Of a stretch of DNA of 64,000 bases, positions 1 through 9,795 are shown in pieces. Origin of the DNA: Ahaetulla prasina (lineage: Eukaryota > Chordata > Lepidosauria > Squamata > Colubridae); the NCBI RefSeq assembly GCF_028640845.1, contig NC_080546.1, positions 74,465,551-74,529,550 of the forward strand. The letters are read 5' to 3'. The position numbers and the translations under genes are program-made. Position 1 is the first letter of the stretch; every line of letters begins with the position of its first letter. The notes beneath the pieces were generated by a model, which was given only the letters and a program-made list of their open reading frames with translations, ran no database searches and had not been told where the DNA came from.

Positions 1-1023
1 AATCAGAGTAATGTTTGTGCTGCATTGGCACAAGAGTACATAACAATGAGGGGGCTGGGGGAATTACAGAATACTTCAAATATCTTGGGGATAAAATATT
101 ATACTTGATTCCTAAAGAAACAAAATTAAAGCACATAAAGCAATAATACATGAGACTGTTTTCTAATTCTAATGTAAGTCTTTTCCTTTTTACCTTTAAA
201 CATTTCAAAAACATTTAAAACATTAGAAGAAAACAAGTGAGTTTCAAAAGCTATGCATCTCATTATCCCTTGCTTTGTTTTAAGTATTTAGAGAGGAAAG
301 TTAAAAGAATCTATTTCAAAATTGTATGAAGTGAGAACAATTCCTAACTACAAATCCTTTGAGAATGCACACATTTAATTAAGTTTGCCCAACAGCCATG
401 TAGTTAGCTGTTATCATGTTATTTGATTCTTTTGACAAAGAACATTTCAAGGTGTCTACATACCCAAATTGTGTTTCTGATTAGTGGTTAGTGATGGTTT
501 CAAAATTTAAATTAATGTAGTGATAATTACTTATAAAAAAGATTATATTATCTGATGTTTGGTATTTCACGAGTAAGAAAGATATAGTTGATATGCAATG
601 TATTTTCTGTACTTGTAAGAATCAGGACTCTGCAATCTTCTTACTCACTGTTAACAATTCACCTTTTCATGAATCCAAATGCATGAGGAAATGTGCTCTG
701 CAGTCCCACTGTTACATTTTATGATCTTCCTCCTGATCAACCCTTCGGTCTTCCATGGGAATGTCTAAAGAAATTCACCTTATATGTCATTGTCATGCCA
801 TGCCAATAATGCAATCTTCAATGGTTTACTCATTGATTTGGTTGACAAGAAGAATCCCCAACATATTTTTTTTTGTTGAAACTTTTACGAAATGGTTGTT
901 GGGAAGAGCTATCCTGTTGAAGAACACAGCCAGTTACAAAGAACTATTTCCAATATCTGATGCTATTACCCATTTCTCCTTTCAGGATACTCACCAAAGA
1001 TGTTTTCCTTCATGTGAAAGAGT
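1..1023. other. AT-rich stretch, no feature seen
   Basis: Apparently single-copy AT-rich DNA. A 100-residue open frame at 755-1057 has no recognisable motif and runs into the MITE that begins at 1032, so it is not a gene. Confidence 0.6.
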
Positions 1024-1031
1024 AGGTAAAC

Positions 1032-1254
1032 CAGGGGTAAAATCTAGCAGGTTCTGACAGGTTCTGGAGAACCAGTAGCGGAAATTTTGAGTAGTTAGGA
1101 GAACTGGCAAATACCACTTCTGTCTGGTCCCAGAGTAAGGTGGGAATGGAGATTTTGCAATATCCTTCCCTTGCCATGCCCACCAAGCCACACTATGCCT
1201 ACCAAACCACACTCACAGAACCGATAGTAAAAAAAAAATTGGATTTCACCACTG
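1032..1254. mobile_element. hAT-type MITE of the CAGTGGTG family, copy A
   Basis: The 223-bp element starts CAGGGGTAAAATC and ends GATTTCACCACTG, which are imperfect inverted termini. The 8 bp on each side are aggtaaac and aggtagac, a 7/8 target duplication as expected for hAT transposons. The interior carries one copy of the GGAATGGAGATTTTGCAATATCCTTCCC-type unit that is tandemly repeated in other copies. It has no coding capacity, so it is a non-autonomous element. Confidence 0.85.
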
Positions 1255-1546
1255 AGGTAGACACACTTCAAAGCACTGGGTTGCAGTCACTCACCATTTT
1301 TATTTTCTAAGAAATATTTAGGAAAACCCATTACAGGAAAACATACAGATGTATTCTTGAAAGTAAAGATGACAATGAAAACTGGTGCTTTGCTTTGTAC
1401 AATGTCAGTATCCTATCAACCTTTTATTTTTTGTAACGGTTCAAGCTATAAAAAGTCAGGAAATGCAAAGAATCTGTCATGAACCAAGAGAGCTATAACA
1501 CATTGAGCTCTGCAGGCATCATATCAGGGATTGCAGGATTATGACA

Positions 1547-1557
1547 TCATCATCATC

Positions 1558-1625
<68 letters not shown>

Positions 1626-1650
1626 AACAACAACAACAACAACAACAACC
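1547..1650. repeat. Compound (ATC)n(ATA)n(CAA)n microsatellite
   Basis: About 100 bp of ATC, then ATA/AAT, then CAA trinucleotides. It abuts the 3' end of the minus-strand CR1 copy that follows, so it probably grew from the CR1 3' tail. Confidence 0.95.
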
Positions 1651-2142
1651 ACAGAGTTGGAAGGGACCTTGGAAGCCTTCTAGTCCAACCCCTTGCCCAG
1701 GCAGGAAATCCTACACCATCTCAGACAGATGGTTATCCAACACTTTCTTAAAAATTTCCAGTGTTGGTGCATTCACAACTTCTGCAGGCAAGTCGTTCCA
1801 CTTATTGATTGTTCTAACTGTCAGGAAATTTCTCCTCAGTTCTAAGTTGCTTCTTTCCTTGATTAGTTTCCACCCATTGCTTCTTGTTCTACCCTCAAGT
1901 GCTTTGGAGAACAGCCCGACTCCCTCTTCTTTGTGGCAACCCCTGAGATATTGGAACACTGCTATCATGCCCTTCTTTTCATTAAACTAGATATACCCAG
2001 TTCCTGCAACCATTCTTCATATGTTCTAGCCTCCAGTCCCCTAATCATCTTTGTTGCTCTTCTCTGCACTCTTTCTAGAGTCTCAGCATCTTTAACACTA
2101 CACCCATCAATAACACTACACCCAAACAGATGACTTATAGCA
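1651..2142 (-). mobile_element. CR1 LINE, 5'-truncated 3' end
   Basis: On the minus strand an open reading (1711-2147 in two frames) encodes the C-terminal tail of a CR1 reverse transcriptase: [16 protein letters not shown], then [16 protein letters not shown], then LRRNFLTVRTINKWNDLPAEV. The 3' UTR reads, in the sense direction, GGTTGGACTAGAAGGCTTCC and AAGGTCCCTTCCAACTCTG, the conserved CR1 3' end. The element is truncated upstream of the RT catalytic region and the frame is interrupted, so it is inactive. Closely related copies lie at 37565-38480, 41695-42325 and 60445-60833. Confidence 0.9.
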
Positions 2143-2587
2143 CCCAAATATCAAATATTTGTGGTCACATTGCCATAGCACAATCCTGTACATGTCTACT
2201 CTACTCAACAGAGGTTGAATGTGTTGTAATGGTTTCCAAGTTCATCTGGATATCAATTTTCCTTCAGCTTGTCCTGAAATCCTGGTCCAGGATTACACTG
2301 CAGAAAAAGTCCTCATAAAATGGCAGGTACTAGAAAAGACAAGGGGAAGCTAATCCTCTGTTTGGGTGGCCTGCTGTAATCCTGGCATGATACCCACAGA
2401 TGTCAATTGATTGTGGGACCTTTCCTGGAGATTATGAGGAATCCTCTTTTATTCAACATGCACATGCATGTTGAATAAATGTGATAAAGTATGGTAAATT
2501 GTTGAGGCTTCATACTAATGCTGCCTCCAATGCCCATAAAATGTGCATTGTGGAGAGATGGAGCATGCATAGAAGCATCCTGACAAG

Positions 2588-3180
2588 AGCTGAGGTGGCG
2601 CAGTGGTTAGAGTGCAGCACTGCAGGCTACTTCAGCTGACTACCAGCTGCAGTTCGGCAGTTCAAATCTCATCGGCTCAAGGTTGACTCAGCCTTCCATC
2701 CTTCCAAAGTGGGTAAAATAAGGACCCACATTGTTGGGGCAATATGCTGACTCTGTAAACCAGGGGTGAAATGCTATCGGTTCAGGCAAACCGATAGTAA
2801 TAAAAACTACGGGTTTGGGCAAACTGGTAATAAAAAAAACCTACCAGTTCATTCAAACTGATATTTCCGATAATCAGCTATGCTGCCTGGTTTATATTCA
2901 CTGGAAAGCAGGAAATCCTGCTTTCTAGCGAAGCTAAATTGTGCAGCACAGCTGTTCCCCCCTCTTGCTATTCCACTTACCTAGTGAAGTTCTTTTTCCA
3001 TGCGAAGCACACTTCTGGCACATGCTGCATATGCACACACAGCGTGCTTTTGGAACACAGCACGCATGTGCGGCCAGCAAACCAGTGGCAAACCGGTTCA
3101 AGTTTCACTACTGCTGTAAACCAGAGAGGGCTGTAAAAGCACTATGAAGCAGTATATAAGTCTAAGTGCTATTGCTATCC
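2588..3180 (+). mobile_element. tRNA-derived SINE (GCTATT-tail type), split by a MITE
   Basis: The head TGGCGCAGTGGTTAGAGTGC matches a Pol III box A, and GCAGTTCAAATCTC resembles box B. The body (CTCAAGGTTGACTCAGCC, then GACCCACATTGTTGGGG) and tail (AGTATATAAGTCTAAGTGCT then ATTGCTAT) recur at 40086-40530, 47470-47640 and 54620-54860. A 353-bp MITE interrupts the SINE between body and tail, so the SINE occupies 2588-2760 and 3122-3180. Confidence 0.88.
2761..3113. mobile_element. hAT-type MITE nested in a SINE
   Basis: Starts CAGGGGTGAAATG and ends AAGTTTCACTACTG. It is flanked by a perfect 8-bp duplication, ctgtaaac, at 2753-2760 and 3114-3121. Removing the element and one duplication restores the SINE consensus seen elsewhere in the window. 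The interior contains repeated ACCGGTT/AACCGAT motifs and no ORF. Confidence 0.92.
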
Positions 3181-3202
3181 TATTCAAAAAACTGGATTAT
3201 AA

Positions 3203-3360
3203 ATCTCATCCAGATCATTTTGAACAAAAAACAAAACAAAACAAACAGTAGCGTATCTGTAAGACAATCAAAACTGAAATGATCTCATCCAGATCATTTT
3301 GAACAAAAAACAAAACAAAACAAACAGTAGCGTATCTGTAAGACAATCAAAACTGAAAAG
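3203..3360. repeat. 79-bp exact tandem duplication
   Basis: A unit beginning ATCTCATCCAGATCATTTTG occurs twice head to tail, at 3203 and 3282, with no differences seen over about 76 bp. The unit includes an AAACAAAACAAAAC tract. Confidence 0.95.
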
Positions 3361-3754
3361 GCTATTGAGAACTTGCATTTGTACAAGAAGTTAGCAACCT
3401 TCTTGAACAGTCTATTTGCAAGCAGTCTAACTTTGGATGCCGCCTCCCCAGGTGCCAGAAGCAACTCCTTCGGGATTAGCTTTTCCAGCTTGAAAGAACC
3501 AGTTGGCTTTGCCTAATTAGCTGTCTCAGAGCAGACAAAGGAATGGTATACTAATAACTAACCTCCGAACTGGAGTTCCTAAAAAAATGTTAAAGATTTA
3601 AAATAGCTTAAGACTTATTATTTTTGCTATAAGAGATTAGCATTACTCTTACTTGAGGTTCCTTGTCTCTAGTGAGCTTGTTACAAATCATTACTTCTGT
3701 TTTCTTCTTATAATGAAGACTTGCATTTTCTAGTAAAGTCAAGGTTTCAAGTCA
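3361..3754. other. No recognisable feature
   Basis: Mixed-composition DNA without ORFs or repeats that I can identify. Confidence 0.5.
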
Positions 3755-4436
3755 TTGCACTATTGCAATGCTCTCTACATGGGGCTCCCCTTGAAGAGCA
3801 CCCGGAGGCTCCAGTTAGTCCAGAACGCGGCCACGCGGGTTGATAGAGGGAGCACCGCGTTGCTCCCATATAACACCTATCCTGCGCGGCCTGCACTGGC
3901 TACCGGTAGTCTTCCGGGTGCAATTCAAGGTTTTGGTTACCATCTTTAAAGCGCTCCATGGCTTAGGACCGGGATACCTTCGAGACTGCCTTCTGCCACC
4001 GATTGCCTCCCAACGACCTGTGCGCTCCCACAGAGTGGCCCTCCTCAGGGTGCCGTCGACCAAACAATGCAGGTTGGCGACCCCCAGGGGGAGGGCCTTC
4101 TCTGTGGCGGCACCAGCCCTGTGGAATGAGCTTCCTCCTGGATTATGACAACTCCCTGACCTCCGGACCTTCAGACGTGAACTGAAGACTCTATTATTTC
4201 AGCGCGCGGGACTAGCCTAAGAATAAAAATGTTTTAAACAAATTTTAATGGGGGTTTTATTGGTTCTTATTGTTTTAGTGATCAGGCCTTGATAATATTT
4301 AGTTTTAATCTGGGTTTTAAAAGTCTATTTATTATATTGTTTTATATTGTTTTAATATGCCTGTGAACCGCCCTGAGTCCTATGGGAGATGGTGCGGTAT
4401 ATAAGTTTAATAAATAAATAAATAAATAAAATAAAG
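3755..4436 (+). mobile_element. L2-type LINE, 5'-truncated
   Basis: Frames at 3755-4185 encode the C-terminal domain of an L2-clade polyprotein: HYCNALYMGLPLKSTRRLQL, HITPILRGLHWLPVVFRVQF, FKALHGLGPGYLRDCLLPP and FSVAAPALWNELPPG. Several frame changes and a stop show that it is dead. The 3' end has GAACCGCCCTGAGTCC, then GCGGTATATAAG and (AATA)n, the same hairpin-bearing tail as the near full-length L2 at 21941-26352. Confidence 0.9.
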
Positions 4437-4544
4437 GTTTCTTGAAGGCAATTTAAGAGGTTAAGTAATCTCTTCTGATTTTTCTTTTTGGGGTATACCA
4501 CTGATCTTCAATACTGAAAGCACAGAGCAAAATAACAGAACGTA

Positions 4545-4605
4545 ATCACAGAATTGGAAGTGACCTTTGAGGTGTTTTAGTCCCTGAGCATGTTCAAGAT
4601 ACTTC
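4545..4605 (-). mobile_element. Degraded CR1 3' end fragment
   Basis: CACAGAATTGGAAGTGACC followed by GAGGTGTTTTAGTCC resembles the reverse complement of the CR1 3' end seen at 1651-1700, with many changes. Very short. Confidence 0.4.
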
Positions 4606-4734
4606 CAGATATTGCCATTATAGCAGTTCTCATGATATTAGCTGAGACAGTGTATTAATAGCCCTCATGTAGTACTAGTGAACTTTCAGTAAATCCAGTC
4701 TTTTCTATTGAAGGACTGAAGCTCTGCAAAGCTT

Positions 4735-4895
4735 TTATTTATTTATTTATTTATTTGTCAAACACAACAGTATATATAAGTATAAGCATGAAATAACCAT
4801 ATGAATTGGATACAATCAGAGGGAACATTAGGACAGGAACGGTAGGCACGCTGGTGCTCTTATGCACGCCCCTTACAGACCACTTAGCTTCTTCC
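4735..4895 (-). mobile_element. 3' end of an abundant CR1-superfamily LINE (type B)
   Basis: Reading from the tail: (TTTA)n, TTGTCAAACACAACAG, GGGAACATTAGGACAGG, AACGGTAGGCACGCTGGTG, TTATGCACGCCCCTTACAG. The same 3' UTR follows a CR1-like C-terminal coding sequence at 40535-41022 and 54053-54537, which identifies this piece. Confidence 0.8.
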
Positions 4896-4984
4896 AGTCT
4901 AGTCTCCCACCGGAGAAATCTGTCCTTTTCTTCCATTCAGACAGTCTGGACTTTTTTTTATTTGGATTTCAGGTGAGGAGACTG

Positions 4985-5340
4985 TATGAAGGTATATATA
5001 TATGTTTTCTGAGGTTTTCACGGGTGTTTGTATGTAGGTCTTTGGTTGTTCGGGTTTTCTCCCGTGTAAAATTGGAAATGTCTTGGCGACGTTTCGATGA
5101 AGTCTCATTCGTCATCTTCAGGCTTCAGCTTCGTGCTCCTGGGAGCAATGTGTGATCGCAGCTGTTTCTTCCTTTTAACTTTAAAAAGTTAAAAGGAAGA
5201 AACAGCTGCGATCACACATTGCTCCCAGAAGCACGAAGCTGAAGCCTGAAGATGACGAATGAGACTTCACAAACGCCGCCAAGACACTTCCAATTTTACG
5301 CGGGAGAAAACCCGAATAACCAAAGACCTACATATATATA
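4985..5340. mobile_element. Penelope-like terminal fold-back (family 1)
   Basis: Two arms of about 160 bp are inverted around 5183 (TTTAACTTTAAAAAGTTAAA). Each arm contains the same blocks: GTTTTCTGAGGTTTTCACGG, GTATGTAGGTCTTTGGTT, CGGGTTTTCTCCCG, AAATTGGAAATGTCTTGG, the 32-nt hairpin motif, and GATCGCAGCTGTTTCTTCC. The assignment to a Penelope-like element rests on the same arm following a GIY-YIG-region coding remnant at 59246-60075. Penelope-like elements commonly carry their terminal repeats in inverted arrangement. Confidence 0.72.
5090..5121 (-). other. 32-nt hammerhead-like hairpin motif, family 1, left arm
   Basis: On the minus strand: CTGAAGA, T, stem GACGAA, loop TGAGAC, stem TTCATC, GAAACG. 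One C-A mismatch is present in the stem relative to intact copies. The right-arm partner at 5246 is eroded (stem half ACTTCAC, core AAACG). Confidence 0.55.
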
Positions 5341-5365
5341 TATATATATATGAAGAAGAAAAGAA

Positions 5366-5425
5366 AAAAAAACAATAGGACAGGAACGGTAGGCATGTTT
5401 GTGCGCTTATGCACGCCCTTCTGCA
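5366..5425 (-). mobile_element. Short type-B CR1 3' UTR fragment
   Basis: AATAGGACAGGAACGGTAGG followed by GTGCGCTTATGCACGCC matches the type-B 3' UTR at 4830-4870. Only about 55 bp remain. Confidence 0.55.
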
Positions 5426-5499
5426 TACTATGTGTATATATATGTATATGTATGTACTATGTATATACTATGTATATACTATGTATATATGTATATATG

Positions 5500-5725
5500 T
5501 AGGTCTTTGGTTATTCGGGTTTTCTCCCGCGTAAAATTGGAAGTGTCTTGGTGACGTTTCGACGAAGTCTCATTCGTCATCTTCAGGCTTCAGCTTCGTG
5601 CTTCTGGGAGCAAGAAGCACTGAAGCCTGAAGATGACGAATGAGACTTCGTCAAACGCCGCCAAGACACTTCCAATTTTACGCGAGAAAACCCGAATAAC
5701 CAAAGACCTACATACAAACACCCGA
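5500..5725. mobile_element. Penelope-like terminal fold-back (family 1), second copy
   Basis: The left arm runs from TAGGTCTTTGGTTATTCGGG to TTCGTGCTTCTGGGAGCA and the right arm repeats it inverted (GCACTGAAGCCTGAAGATGA through CCGAATAACCAAAGACC). The centre is near 5610. The start of the 1.6-kb tandem duplication (5567) lies within this element. Confidence 0.72.
5555..5586 (-). other. 32-nt hammerhead-like hairpin motif, family 1, intact
   Basis: Minus strand reads CTGAAGA, T, GACGAA, TGAGAC, TTCGTC, GAAACG: a perfect 6-bp stem closed by a 6-nt loop between a CUGANGA-like and a GAAA-like block. The plus-strand partner at 5627 has lost one base of the GAAA block. Confidence 0.6.
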
Positions 5726-5739
5726 AACCTCAGAAAACA

Positions 5740-5781
5740 AATATGTATATATATATAGTGTGTGTATATGTGTGTGTGTAT

Positions 5782-5812
<31 letters not shown>

Positions 5813-5860
5813 TAGTATATATATGTATATACTATGTGTATATATATGTATATACTTCTG
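5740..5860. repeat. (TA)n/(TG)n/(CA)n microsatellite
   Basis: Alternating TATATA, GTGTGT and CACACA runs. The matching run in unit 2 is at 7345-7470 and differs in length. Confidence 0.95.
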
Positions 5861-6086
5861 GTGGAACTGAGATGAAACTGTTTCAACTGTGTGGGTTCTT
5901 CTTGATTTTTCAGCAGTTTTAAATATTAGCAATCATTGCATCTTTCTGGATCACTGTGAGAGTCATGGTATTTCAGATTAGGACAACTCTGCTGAGTCTT
6001 GCCAGCAAATCTAACTAACTGATTATATAATGATACTGAATCACAAAATGAGAGAGGAATCCAATTATGTATATAATAAAAACATA

Positions 6087-6096
6087 TGATATTCTT

Positions 6097-6160
<64 letters not shown>

Positions 6161-6204
6161 CCTACCTACCTACCTATCTATCTATCTATCTTTCTATCTA
6201 TCTA
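6087..6204. repeat. (ATCT)n microsatellite with ACCT interruption
   Basis: About 118 bp of ATCT/TCTA with three ACCT variants. Its long open frame (YLSIYLSI repeated) is an artefact of the repeat. Confidence 0.97.
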
Positions 6205-6628
6205 AATGGCTGTTGTTATACTGTATGTTCCAGCATAACTCTGGAATGCCTCGAGCAATTTCAACCAAACGCCTCGAGTAATTTCAACCAAACTTGGTAC
6301 ACAGATGACTTACTCTCTGAAAAAAGTAAGACAGCCCTAACACCCCTCGGGGTGAATATAGTGGCCATGCCACCCAGCTGATTGGTCCTGGCAGCCTTCC
6401 ACAGCGGCCACCTGCCACCCGCTAGGCATTCTGGACCATTGTCACCAGATGGGTATCAGCTCGGGTGGTTACCGTGGAGGCTGGCCATGCACAGCCCCAG
6501 CACCACCAGGTGCCGGATGGTGATTACTGGTGGGCGTGAGCAACCAGATGGACAGGGTGTGAAGCCCAAAAACTGTGGGACTTTGGGATACATAAATACC
6601 TGGGTATAACACCAGGTTATCAGCTAGT
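6205..6628 (+). mobile_element. Candidate non-autonomous Helitron-like segment, copy 1
   Basis: The segment follows the ATCT array and ends ACCTGGGTATAACACCAGGT, then TATCAGCTAGT. That is a 6-bp hairpin a few bases before CTAGT, as in Helitron 3' ends (hairpin then CTRRT). It contains TTCAACCAAACTTGGTACAC and GC-rich blocks. The base after CTAGT is A, whereas Helitrons usually insert before T, and no 5' TC terminus could be fixed. The identification is tentative. Confidence 0.35.
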
Positions 6629-7223
6629 ATCATATAAAATAGTATTTTTGTGTATGTGTTTGTATCTCAACTAAATGATTATATAATTATATTGTATAAC
6701 AAAATGAGAGAAGGGCAGTATTTGTTGCACTTCCAAACTTTTGGAAACTTTTTCTCATTGCTACAATATTATCATTAAAGCAGCAGGTTTCTAAAAAATA
6801 TATAAAATATAGCAATTTATTCTTTGGCAATAACTATGAATAAAAGTGATTCACAAGCCTTGAAGCCTTTATTTTAACTGTAGCAGCAAAAAGTGTAAAG
6901 CCTTAGATGCTATTATTATAAGCTACTTACTTTTAGATGAAGAATTGGTGGAGGTGGGGAAATTATAGAATGAAAGTCACTTTTATCAAAAGGATTGCTA
7001 CGAAAAGCAAATTTGGCTTAAAGATTGAGGAGGTAGAGAAATAATAGGAAGCTGTTGCACAGAATTATTCTAAAACAGGCACACTTAACTCTGGACTCTT
7101 GAAAAAATTCCTGTAAATTAGAGCCAATTTTTTAGTAGTTTGGGAATTTCTTGAAGGAGTCTCATTCGTCATCTTCAGGCTTCAGCTTCGTGCTTCTGGG
7201 AGCAAGAAGCACGAAGCTGAAGC

Positions 7224-7255
7224 CTGAAGATGACGAATGAGACTTCGTCAAAACG
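7224..7255 (+). other. 32-nt hairpin motif, family 1, core point mutation
   Basis: CTGAAGA, T, GACGAA, TGAGAC, TTCGTC, then AAAACG in place of GAAACG. The stem is perfect but the GAAA block has a G to A change. Confidence 0.5.
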
Positions 7256-7385
7256 TTGCCAAGACACTTCCAATTTTACGCGGGAGAAAACCCGAATAAC
7301 CAAAGACCTACATACAAACACCCGCGAAAACCTCAGAAAACAAATATGTATATATATATAGTGTGTGTGTATATGTGTGTGTGTG

Positions 7386-7423
<38 letters not shown>

Positions 7424-7701
7424 TAGTATATATATGTATATACTATGTGTATATATATGTATATACTTCTGGTGGAACTGAGATGAGACTGTTTCAACTG
7501 TGTGGGTTCTTCTTGATTTTTCAGCAGTTTTAAATATTAGCAATCATTGCATCTTTCTGGATCACTGTGAGAGTCATGGTATTTCAGATTAGGACAACTC
7601 TGTTGAGTCTTGCCAGCAAATCTAACTAACTGATTATATAATGATACTGAATCACAAAATGAGAGAGGAATCCAATTATGTATATAATAAAAACATATGA
7701 T

Positions 7702-7703
7702 AT

Positions 7704-7802
<99 letters not shown>

Positions 7803-7812
7803 ATCTATCTAA
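7702..7812. repeat. (ATCT)n microsatellite
   Basis: A nearly pure ATCT array in unit 2, lacking the ACCT interruptions of the unit 1 array, so the two arrays have evolved separately. Confidence 0.97.
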
Positions 7813-8230
7813 ATGGCTGTTGTTATGCTGTATGTTCCAGCATAACTCTGGAATGCCTCGAGCAATTTCAACCAAACGCCTCGAGTAATTTCAACCAAAC
7901 TTGGTACACAGATGACTTACTCTCTGAAAAAAGTAAGACAGCCCTAACACCCCACGGGGTGAATATAGTGGCCATGCCACCCAGCTGATTGGTCCTGGCA
8001 GCCTTCCACAGCGGCCACCTGCCACCCACTAGGCATTCTGGACCATTGTCACCAGATGGGTATCAGCTGGGGTGGTTACCGTGGCGGCTGGCCATGCACA
8101 GCCCCAGCGCCACCAGGTGCCGGATGGTGATTACTGGTGGGCGTGAGCAACCAGATGGACAGGGTGTGAAGCCCAAAAACTGTGGGACTTTGGGATACAT
8201 AAATACCTGGGTAACACCAGGTTATCAGCT
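7813..8230 (+). mobile_element. Candidate Helitron-like segment, copy 2
   Basis: Duplicate of 6205-6628. The terminal hairpin is ACCTGG, GTAACA, CCAGGT, then TATCAG and CTAGT. The loop is two bases shorter than in copy 1. Confidence 0.35.
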
Positions 8231-8764
8231 AGTATCATATAAAATAGTATTTTTGTGTATGTGTTTGTATCTCAACTAAATGATTATATAATTATATTGT
8301 ATAACAAAATGAGAGAAGGGCAGTATTTGTTGCACTTCCAAACTTTTGGAAACTTTTTCTCATTGCTACAATATTATCATTAAAGCAGCAGGTTTCTAAA
8401 AAATATATAAAATATAGCAATTTATTCTTTGGCAATAACTATGAATAAAAGTGATTCACAAGCCTTGAAGCCTTTATTTTAACTGTAGCAGCAAAAAGTG
8501 TAAAGCCTTAGATGCTATTATTATAAGCTACTTACTTTTAGATGAAGAATTGGTGGAGGTGGGGAAATTATAGAATGAAAGTCACTTTTATCAAAAGGAT
8601 TGCTACGAAAAGCAAATTTGGCTTAAAGATTGAGGAGGTAGAGAAATAATAGGAAGCTGTTGCACAGAATTATTCTAAAACAGGCACACTTAACTCTGGA
8701 CTCTTGAAAAAATTCCTGTAAATTAGAGCCAATTTTTTAGTAGTTTGGGAATTTCTTGAAGGAG

Positions 8765-9092
8765 AAACCATTTCTACTCATTTCCATCTGTAGATATCAT
8801 TGCTGGTCATCATTTGCTGGTTTAGGAAAAGCCACTAGATTGCATCTGGACTAGAATTGACCAGTACAGAAGCAATGCATAAACAGATTTGTGACTAAGA
8901 GAAGAAAGAATACAAATATAAGTGTGTGCAAATCTAGATTCCATAAACTGAAGAAGTTGTGGACTACATATATACCAGAATAGGTAATGTCTTCACCTAT
9001 TTCATTCAACTGTTTCTTCTAAAGTCCTTGGAGAGACAACTTTCATTTTAGACTTTGATAGCCTCTATTGTGGTCCTGTATTTTTATTTTTT
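8765..9092. other. No recognisable feature
   Basis: AT-rich DNA between the tandem duplication and the Sauria SINE. Confidence 0.5.
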
Positions 9093-9434
9093 GCAAAGGG
9101 CTCACTGGCTAAGACGCTGAGCTTGTCAATTGAAAGGTCGGCAGTTCAGCGGTTTGAATCCCTAGTGCCGTGTAATGGGGTGAGCTCCCGTTACTTGTCC
9201 CAGCTTCTGCCAACCTAGCAGTTCAAAAGCACATAAAAAATGCAAGTAGAAAAATAGGGACCACCTTTGGTGGGAAAGTAACAGCGTTCCGTGGACCTCT
9301 GGTGTTTAGTCATGCCGGCCACATGACCACGGAGAGTGCTGGCTCTTCAGCTTTGAAACAGAGATGAGTGTTTCCTAGAGTCACTCTAGGAAATGACTAG
9401 CACATATGTGTGAGGAGAACCTTTACCTTTACCT
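9093..9434 (+). mobile_element. Sauria-type tRNA-derived SINE
   Basis: The tRNA-like head has CTCACTGGCTAAGACGCTGAG (box A region) and GGTTTGAATCCC (box B). The body includes GGGGTGAGCTCCCGTTACTT, AATAGGGACCACCTTTGGTG and GTCATGCCGGCCACATGACC. The tail is CCTTTACCTTTACC, the BovB/RTE-like end typical of Sauria SINEs. It is somewhat diverged (GAGTGTTTCCTAGAGTCAC in place of GCACCGCCCCCTAGAGTC). Confidence 0.93.
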
Positions 9435-9787
9435 ATTTTTTTTTCCAGAATGCCAGATCCCAACCCCATGTCGTGCTCAGTGCATATCTGTAATGGATCT
9501 GATTAGAAAATATTAACAATCTAGTCCCACTTCATGATAAACATTACTCAGGATTCTTGAAGCATTTCCACACATTAAAACACTGTGCCCCAAGTAAATG
9601 CACTGCCACTAACAAGATATTTTTGTGCCAACAGATGAGTCATAGAATAGGTTGCATCCTGTCAGTCTTTCATATAATTAGTGAGGGGTATGAAGCATCT
9701 GGCAATTCCTCCTCAAGCATTGTTTCCCATAGCATTGGTTCAGCCTACTCTTAATTTTGGTTGCCATATCTGTCAGCCTATCTGTTC
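9435..9787. other. No recognisable feature
   Basis: Short open frames here have no family motif. Confidence 0.5.
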
Positions 9788-9795
9788 ATCTAGAT

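Larger units (their letters stand above)
5567..7158. repeat. Unit 1 of a 1.6-kb tandem duplication
   Basis: This 1592-bp unit starts GTCTCATTCGTCATC and ends GGGAATTTCTTGAAGGA. It is followed directly by unit 2 (7159-8764), which begins with the same words. It contains half of a Penelope fold-back, a TG/CA microsatellite, an ATCT array, a Helitron-like segment and unique DNA. Outside the microsatellites the two units differ at only scattered single bases (for example GATGAAACTG versus GATGAGACTG). Confidence 0.97.
7159..8764. repeat. Unit 2 of the 1.6-kb tandem duplication
   Basis: Repeats unit 1 from GTCTCATTCG to TTCTTGAAGGAG and then enters new sequence (AAACCATTTC). The left junction TTGAAGGA/GTCTC compares with GACGAA/GTCTC in unit 1, so the breakpoints share only GAAG/GAAGG-type microhomology. 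It includes a Penelope arm (7160-7340), a TG/CA run, an ATCT array (7702-7812) and the second Helitron-like segment (7813-8230). Confidence 0.97.

Noticed and set aside
2588..2680. Functional tRNA genes at SINE heads
   Set aside because: Box A and B-like words are present, but no cloverleaf can be completed by eye and each is followed by a SINE body.
5590..5886. Minus-strand frames with CVCVCV and IYIYI runs
   Set aside because: Translation of TG/TA microsatellites; the adjoining part reads the Penelope arm out of its coding context.
6067..6381. 104-residue frame with YLSI repeats
   Set aside because: Direct translation of the ATCT microsatellite.
9093..9434. Full-length BovB LINE as partner of the Sauria SINEs
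   Set aside because: Only the SINE tails (CCTTTA) are seen; no BovB/RTE coding sequence was recognised anywhere in the window.
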